Source: Actinomycetes bacterium (GTDB taxonomy: Bacteria > Actinomycetota > Acidimicrobiia > Acidimicrobiales > RAAP-2). Taken from it: DNA of 18,327 bases. The stretch is from contig JAJYYT010000004.1 of assembly GCA_021800645.1 (NCBI GenBank), positions 1 through 18,327 of the forward strand, read 5' to 3'. Positions 13,782 through 18,327 of this stretch are shown piece by piece; the first letter of the stretch is position 1; each line of letters opens with the position of its first letter. The position numbers and the translations under genes were made by a program. The notes below the pieces were generated by a model. The model was not told where the DNA came from and made no database searches. It was given only the letters and a program-made list of their open reading frames with translations.

Positions 13782-15038
13782 GTGGAGATCGCCATCCAAG
13801 AGCCTCGCGGCGGTCCATGGGGAACTCGCCAACGTCGGCGCGCGCGTCGGCGTGCCCGGGTCCTCCGGACGCTCGTCGGGCTCGCCGCGTTGGCGGTCCT
13901 CGCCACCTGGCTCATGAGCTCGACGGGTAGGTTGCCCGGCCCGCCGCAAGTCTCGGTGCGGGTCACCCTGCCGCGCATCGCCATCGCTGGTCCATCGACT
14001 GCCGCATCGCTCATCCCCGCGTTGCCGTGGCCCAAGGCGGGAGAGGCGGCAGTGGACATCCCCGCGGTCGGTCTCCAAGTGCAGTCGGGCCCCGAGCACC
14101 CGGTCCCCGTCGCGAGCATGACCAAGATGATGACGGCGTACGTGGTTCTCGAGGACCATCCGCTTGCGCTCGGTCAGCAGGGCCCCAACGTCACGATGAC
14201 CCCGGCGGACGCGGCGCAGTTCGGCATCGACACCGTGACGGACCAGGCAAACGTCGAATTGAAGCAAGGAGAGGTCCTCACCGAGCACCAGATGCTCGAA
14301 GGGCTGCTTGTCCACTCCGCGAACGACCTCGCGTACGCGCTCGCATGCTGGGACGCAGGGAGCCTTCCGGCGTTCGTCGCCAAGATGAACGCGACCGCGT
14401 CGGCTCTTGGGATGCGCGACACCCACTTCGGGGACGCCAGCGGGTTCCTGCCCTCGTCGGTGTCGACGGCATCCGACCTCCTGCGGGTGGCCGCCGCCGC
14501 GATGGCGGATCCGGTCTTCGCACAGATCGTCTCGATGCCTTCCGTCACCCTGCCGCTCGCCGGCACCGTCCAGTCGTACACCCCACTCGTGGGCACGACA
14601 GGGGTGGTCGGCGTCAAGTCGGGCTTCACCGACGCGGCGGGTGGTGGCGACGTCCTCGCCTATCGCACCTCGGTCGACGGGAAGACGCTCCTCTCGCTCG
14701 CCGCGGTCACCTCGCAGGAGGGGTGGACAGTTCTCGGTGTGGCGGGAAGGGAGGCGCTCGCACTGGCCAAGGCCGCGTCGGCGAGGGTGAGAGCGGTGGT
14801 GGTCGCCAAGAAGGGCACCGTGGTCGCGCGGCTCAGCGCAGGCGCGCGCACGGCCGATGCCAGGACTGCGGCGCCCGCGAGCCTGCTCACGCTGCCCGGT
14901 GACCCGATCCGGCAGGTCGTACGAATCAGCCCACCAAAGGATCGCGTCGACAAGGGAGCACTGGTGGGCACCGCGACGTTCATGCTCGCTGGCCAGCGGA
15001 TCTCGGTTCCGGTGCGGCTCGCCGCGCGGGTGCCCTGA
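13782..15038 (+). CDS. D-alanyl-D-alanine carboxypeptidase (penicillin-binding protein, peptidase S11)
   Basis: Serine peptidase of 418 residues that removes the terminal D-Ala from peptidoglycan stem peptides outside the membrane. The catalytic triad of motifs is present: S112-M-T-K115, S179-A-N181, and K279-S-G281 (GVKSGFTDAAGG), the last a conservative variant of KTG. A basic N-terminus (RRRARRRARVLR) and one hydrophobic segment (about residues 29-46) act as signal anchor or signal peptide. The C-terminal 100 residues resemble the beta-rich tail of DacA-type enzymes. GTG 13782 has GGGGAAG 7-13 bases upstream. It starts 15 bases after ftsK and ends 13 before thrB, so it probably shares their transcript. 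Confidence 0.93.
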   Translation: MEIAIQEPRGGPWGTRQRRRARRRARVLRTLVGLAALAVLATWLMSSTGRLPGPPQVSVRVTLPRIAIAGPSTAASLIPALPWPKAGEAAVDIPAVGLQVQSGPEHPVPVASMTKMMTAYVVLEDHPLALGQQGPNVTMTPADAAQFGIDTVTDQANVELKQGEVLTEHQMLEGLLVHSANDLAYALACWDAGSLPAFVAKMNATASALGMRDTHFGDASGFLPSSVSTASDLLRVAAAAMADPVFAQIVSMPSVTLPLAGTVQSYTPLVGTTGVVGVKSGFTDAAGGGDVLAYRTSVDGKTLLSLAAVTSQEGWTVLGVAGREALALAKAASARVRAVVVAKKGTVVARLSAGARTADARTAAPASLLTLPGDPIRQVVRISPPKDRVDKGALVGTATFMLAGQRISVPVRLAARVP

Positions 15039-15051
15039 GGGGGAGGCCGCC

Positions 15052-15915
15052 GTGCGCGCCAGAGCGCCCGCGTCGGCGGCGAACCTCGGGCCGGGGCTCG
15101 ACGTCCTCGCGGTCGCACTCGATCTCTACGTCGATGTCGAAGTCGAACCGGCCGAACGGTTGCAGGTCTCGAGCGAGGGCGAAGGCTCCGACCTCCCGTC
15201 GGATGCCTCGCACCTGGCGGCGCGCGTCGCCGCAGAGGTCCTTGGCCACGACCGGGTTGCGATCCGAGTCCGTTCCGAGGTGCCCGTCGCGCGAGGCCTG
15301 GGCTCGTCCGCCGCCATCGCCCTCGCGGCAGCAGCGGCGGCCGGCGCGGAGGACCCTCTGGCGGTCGCAGCACGCGTGGAAGGCCATCCGGACAACGCGG
15401 CTGCCGCGTTTGCCGGCGGGCTGGTCGCGGTCAACGCGCTGGACGACGGCCTCCGGGTGTCGAAGCTCGCGCTCGACCCCAGCCTCGCGTTTGTCGCAGT
15501 CATCCCCGACCGGACCCTCCAGACGTCGTTGGCGCGCGCCTCGCTGCCCACCGAGGTCTCCCGGGAGGACGCCGTCTTCAACCTCGGCAGGCTCGCGCTG
15601 CTTCTCGAAGGGCTCGGCGACGCGCGCAAGCTCGTGCCTGCCGCCGCCAGGGACCGGCTGCACCAGCGGCCGCGGACCCTGCTCTTCCCGGAGGCGCCGC
15701 AGCTGCTCGCAGCGCTCGAGGCAGGCGGCGCGAGCGCTGCCTGCTGGTCGGGTGCAGGCCCTACGCTGCTCGGCATCTGCTCTGAGGGACGAGCGAGGGA
15801 GGTGGTCGAGGCCGGGCGTGCCGCACTCCGAGACGCTGGAGTCCCGGGCCGCGTCCTCACCTTGCATGCCGATGTGCAAGGTCTGGAGCGCCCTGTAGAG
15901 ACCGGAGCGGAGTAG
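15052..15915 (+). CDS. thrB: Homoserine kinase (GHMP kinase family)
   Basis: ThrB phosphorylates homoserine with ATP in threonine synthesis. The 287-residue protein shows all three GHMP motifs: PASAANLGPGLD at residues 6-17, the ATP-binding PVARGLGSSAA at 78-88, and a C-terminal SGAGPTLLGI. ThrB-specific features are EGHPDNAAAAFAGG and LPTEVSREDAVFNLGRLALLL. GTG 15052 directly follows a strong GAGGGGGAGG site and gives the usual start, MRARAPAS. It is slightly shorter than the common 300-310 residues, mostly at the C-terminus, which ends within a tandem repeat that contains its TAG. Its place between a carboxypeptidase gene and miaB is away from the usual hom-thrC neighbourhood. Confidence 0.93.
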   Translation: MRARAPASAANLGPGLDVLAVALDLYVDVEVEPAERLQVSSEGEGSDLPSDASHLAARVAAEVLGHDRVAIRVRSEVPVARGLGSSAAIALAAAAAAGAEDPLAVAARVEGHPDNAAAAFAGGLVAVNALDDGLRVSKLALDPSLAFVAVIPDRTLQTSLARASLPTEVSREDAVFNLGRLALLLEGLGDARKLVPAAARDRLHQRPRTLLFPEAPQLLAALEAGGASAACWSGAGPTLLGICSEGRAREVVEAGRAALRDAGVPGRVLTLHADVQGLERPVETGAE

Positions 15916-15961
15916 GGCTGGAGTAGGGCTGGCTGGGGCTGGAGTAGGGCTGGCTGGGGCT
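15909..15961. repeat. 11/10-bp tandem array, order A-A-B-A-B, spanning the thrB stop codon
   Basis: A = GGAGTAGGGCT at 15909, 15920 and 15941; B = GGCTGGGGCT at 15931 and 15952. The first A contains the thrB stop TAG (15913-15915), and the same TAG recurs in each A copy. The array fills about half of the 85-base gap before miaB. Confidence 0.94.
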
Positions 15962-15988
15962 GGCGCAGGACCGGTGTGGGCGCCGGCG

Positions 15989-16003
15989 TAAACTTGCGCG
16001 GTG
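15989..16003 (+). promoter_or_regulatory. Leaderless promoter candidate for miaB: TAAACT, 6 bases, GTG
   Basis: TAAACT (15989-15994) is the best -10 match of the window and lies in a locally AT-rich spot. GTG 16001 starts 6 bases later, exactly where transcription should begin. No ribosome binding site is present between them. The -35 region is not consensus. Confidence 0.6.
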
Positions 16004-17389
16004 GGCCGCAGGTTTTTCGTCCGCACCTTCGGGTGCCAGATGAACGAGCACGACTCGGAGCGCCTGGCAGGCCTGCTCGCGGCGGAGGGGATGGAACCAA
16101 CGGAGAGCCTGGACGATGCGGATCTGGTGGTCTTCAACACCTGCTGCATTCGTGAGAACGCAGACAACAAGCTCTACGGCCATCTCGGTCAACTGAAGAC
16201 GTTGCGCCAGCGCCGGCCCGACCTCCAGATCGCGGTGGGTGGCTGCCTCGCACAAAAGGACGGCGAGCTGGTCCGGGAGAAGGCGCCGCACGTCGACGTG
16301 GTCTTCGGCACCCACAACCTCGCGCGGGCGCCGGAGCTCTTGCGCCGCGCTGCCTCGGAGGGCCCGATCGTCGAGGTGCTCGACGCCCCCGATCCGGCCC
16401 TGGTCGATCACGCGCCGGCGCTCGCCGCCGTGCGCGAGCTGCCGTATTCGGCGTGGGTGACCATCCAGACCGGCTGCGACAACTCCTGCGCGTTCTGCAT
16501 CGTCCCATCGGTTCGCGGTCCCGAGGTGAGCCGCCCGGTCGCCGAGCTCGTCGACGAGGTGCGCTTGCTCGCGCGCCGCGGCGTCGTGGAGGTGACCTTG
16601 CTCGGGCAGAACGTGAACTCCTACGGGCGCGACCTCACGCGGCGCCGTCCCCTCTTCGCCGAGCTGCTAGGAGAGATCGGTGCAGTGGAGGGGATCCGAC
16701 GGGTGCGATTCACGAGCCCCCATCCAAAGGACCTCCGACCCGAGACGATCGCCGCGATGGCGGACGTCGACGCAGTCTGTGAGCAGCTCCATCTCCCGCT
16801 GCAGTCAGGAAGTGATCGTGTGCTCGCAGCCATGAGGCGCGGATACACCTCGGAGCGCTACCTCGCTCGTCTCGCTGCGGCCCGCGATGCGGTGGAGGAT
16901 CTCGCCGTCACGACGGACATCATCGTCGGGTTCCCCGGCGAGACCGAGGAGGATTTCGCGAGCACCCTCGAAGTGGCGGCCGAGGCCGAGTTCGACAGCG
17001 CGTACACGTTCGTCTTCTCACCTCGTCCGGGTACGCGGGCCGCGGCAATGACGGATTCCTTCGTCGCGCCTGACGTCATCGCCGACCGGTTCGAGCGCTT
17101 GCGTCACGTGGTCGAGCGCTCCGCGCTCCGGCGCAACCAAGCACGCGTGGGAAAGACCGAGGAGGTCCTGGTCGAAGGTCCGAGCCGCCGCGATCCCGCG
17201 GTCCTGGCAGGGCGGACCAGGCAGGGCAAGCTCGTCCACTTCCCCCCCGACGGCGACGAGCGCACCGGGCCGGGCGCGTTCTGCGATGTCAAGATCACCG
17301 GAGCCGCGCCGCACCACCTCCTCGGGGTGCTCGTGCGTGTGGGTGCCGCACCTGCGTACCGGCGTCGAATCCCGGTCACCGCCGGTTGA
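16001..17389 (+). CDS. miaB: tRNA-2-methylthio-N6-dimethylallyladenosine synthase (radical SAM methylthiotransferase)
   Basis: MiaB adds a methylthio group to i6A37 of tRNAs, after MiaA. The 462-residue protein has the three parts of the family. The N-terminal domain begins FFVRTFGCQMNEHDSERL and supplies cluster ligands C12, C48 (of the pair C48-C49) and C82 (GGCLAQ). The radical SAM domain has C159, C163 and C166 in GCDNSCAFCIVP, followed by LLGQNVNSYG and TDIIVGFPGETEEDF. The C-terminal TRAM domain spans about residues 380-450. MiaB, rather than RimO, is supported by the NTCCIRENADNKLYGHLGQLK segment and by miaA next door. Its TGA overlaps the TTG start of miaA. Confidence 0.97.
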   Translation: MGRRFFVRTFGCQMNEHDSERLAGLLAAEGMEPTESLDDADLVVFNTCCIRENADNKLYGHLGQLKTLRQRRPDLQIAVGGCLAQKDGELVREKAPHVDVVFGTHNLARAPELLRRAASEGPIVEVLDAPDPALVDHAPALAAVRELPYSAWVTIQTGCDNSCAFCIVPSVRGPEVSRPVAELVDEVRLLARRGVVEVTLLGQNVNSYGRDLTRRRPLFAELLGEIGAVEGIRRVRFTSPHPKDLRPETIAAMADVDAVCEQLHLPLQSGSDRVLAAMRRGYTSERYLARLAAARDAVEDLAVTTDIIVGFPGETEEDFASTLEVAAEAEFDSAYTFVFSPRPGTRAAAMTDSFVAPDVIADRFERLRHVVERSALRRNQARVGKTEEVLVEGPSRRDPAVLAGRTRQGKLVHFPPDGDERTGPGAFCDVKITGAAPHHLLGVLVRVGAAPAYRRRIPVTAG

Positions 17390-18327
17390 CGTCGCCTCCT
17401 GCCGTCGCGCTGGTGGGCACCACCGCGTCCGGCAAGTCTTCCGTCGCGATGTCCGTCGCCAGGCAGCTCGGCGATGTGGAGCTCGTCTGCGTCGATTCGA
17501 TGACCGTCTATCGCGGGATGGACATCGGGACTGCGAAGCCCTCGAGAGCTGACCGCGCTGCGGTACCCCACCACTTGCTCGATCTGGTGGAGCCCGCAGA
17601 GGAGTTCACCGTCAGGGAGTTCCAACGACGCGCACGCGAAGTCCGCGCCGACATCGCGCGCCGTGGCCGTCGCGCACTCCTCGTCGGAGGCACGGGACTG
17701 TACTTTCGCGCTGTCGTGGACGACTTCGAGATCCCGCCTCGCTTTCCCGAGGTTGCCGAGGCGCTCGAGCACGAGGCGGACCGCCTCGGCGACGTCCGGG
17801 CGCTTCATGCGCGGCTCGCTGCGCTCGACCCGCTCGCCGCGTCGCGCACGACGGATTCCAACCGTCGCCGCATCGTGCGCGCGCTGGAGGTGACGCTCGG
17901 GTCCGGGCGGCCCTTTTCTTCGTATGGGCCCGGGCTCAGGGAGTACCCACCCTCTCCGGTCGCGCTGTTCGGGTTGCCGTTCGCAGTCGAGGAAGTGGAC
18001 AGGCGAATCGAGGAGCGCTTCTTTCGCTGGGTCGACGAGGGGCTCGTCGAAGAGGTTCGTCGCATTGCCTCACAGGCGAAGGGACTCTCGCGCACGGCCC
18101 GCCAGGCGCTCGGCTACAAGGAGCTGCTCGCCCATGTGGAGGCCGCCGTGCCCCTGGAAGACTGCGTGGCTGAGGCAGTCAGGCGCACCCGCGCGTTTGC
18201 TCGCAGGCAGTGGGCATGGTTCCGCCGGGACCCGCGCATCCGGTGGATCCTGCCCGAGGAGGATCCGGTGGAGGTGCTCGTGGCGGCGTTGAAGACGGAC
18301 CTTGGCGGCGCTCCCGGGTGCGGTGCC
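17386..18327 (+). CDS. miaA: tRNA dimethylallyltransferase, 3' end beyond the window
   Basis: MiaA transfers a dimethylallyl group to A37 of tRNAs reading codons that start with U, giving i6A, the substrate of MiaB. Motifs: the P-loop GTTASGKSS at residues 11-19, DSMTVYRGMDIGTAKP at 37-52, GGTGLYFRAV, SNRRRIVRALEV, and near the end ALGYKELL and TRAFARRQWAWFR. The only start that keeps the N-terminus intact is TTG 17386, four bases inside the miaB end (TTGA), which implies translational coupling. The frame is open for 314 codons to base 18327 with no stop; family length is about 300-320, so only the last few residues should be missing. Confidence 0.95.
   Translation, partial: MTSPPAVALVGTTASGKSSVAMSVARQLGDVELVCVDSMTVYRGMDIGTAKPSRADRAAVPHHLLDLVEPAEEFTVREFQRRAREVRADIARRGRRALLVGGTGLYFRAVVDDFEIPPRFPEVAEALEHEADRLGDVRALHARLAALDPLAASRTTDSNRRRIVRALEVTLGSGRPFSSYGPGLREYPPSPVALFGLPFAVEEVDRRIEERFFRWVDEGLVEEVRRIASQAKGLSRTARQALGYKELLAHVEAAVPLEDCVAEAVRRTRAFARRQWAWFRRDPRIRWILPEEDPVEVLVAALKTDLGGAPGCGA

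Noticed and set aside
12318..14426. Long minus-strand open frame of 702 codons
   Set aside because: Antisense to ftsK and the carboxypeptidase gene, both of which have full sets of motifs in the plus frames.
14611..14625. Carboxypeptidase inactive because KTG is KSG
   Set aside because: KSG is a conservative variant and the SMTK and SAN motifs are intact, so there is no reason to call it inactive.
16001..17389. RimO or another methylthiotransferase instead of MiaB
   Set aside because: The N-terminal cysteine motifs, the GCDNSCAFCIVP signature and the overlapping miaA support MiaB.

Overview
This window reads as a chromosomal segment of a very GC-rich actinobacterium, by my estimate about 70% G+C. 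An acidimicrobial or similarly deep-branching lineage is possible, but that is inference from gene families only. The order dapB ... dapA-rnj ... ftsK ... miaB-miaA is the order I recall for the conserved actinobacterial block (in Mycobacterium tuberculosis dapB, dapA, rnj, ftsK, miaB, miaA in that sequence). Here extra genes sit between these anchors: a TetR-TetR-diiron cassette, a siderophore-interacting flavoprotein on the opposite strand, a penicillin-binding carboxypeptidase and homoserine kinase.

Layout. 1-407 (minus) holds the 5' part of a DUF373 gene that runs off the left edge. 318-3455 is a large YfhO-type membrane protein. 3466-4332 is dapB. 4441-5049 and 5352-6020 are two paralogous TetR regulators, separated by a 302-base spacer with a 14-bp tandem array, a strong promoter and a palindromic operator candidate. 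6047-7207 is a ferritin-like diiron protein coupled to the second TetR. 7224-8141 is dapA and 8162-9889 ribonuclease J. 9942-10715 (minus) is the siderophore-interacting protein. 10887-13766 is ftsK, 13782-15038 a D-Ala-D-Ala carboxypeptidase, 15052-15915 thrB, 16001-17389 miaB, and 17386 to the right edge is miaA, open at its 3' end. I saw no tRNA, rRNA, insertion sequence or CRISPR array.

How the genes fit together. dapA and dapB catalyse two consecutive steps of diaminopimelate/lysine synthesis, and thrB draws from the same aspartate family towards threonine. The carboxypeptidase trims diaminopimelate-containing peptidoglycan. ftsK moves DNA at the septum. RNase J acts in RNA decay, and miaA/miaB make the ms2i6A modification of tRNA. 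The tetR1-tetR2-diiron cassette looks like a self-contained, autoregulated oxidation module of unknown substrate.

The most unusual property is not one gene. The window carries about a dozen short tandem-repeat arrays, found both inside and between otherwise conserved housekeeping genes. Inside genes the period is always a multiple of three (12, 15, 18, 21 or 24 bp), and several arrays amplify or lengthen a loop or linker. Between genes the periods are 10, 14, 19 and alternating 11/10 bp. Several genes also start with GTG placed 6-8 bases after a TANNNT hexamer, which suggests leaderless transcripts.
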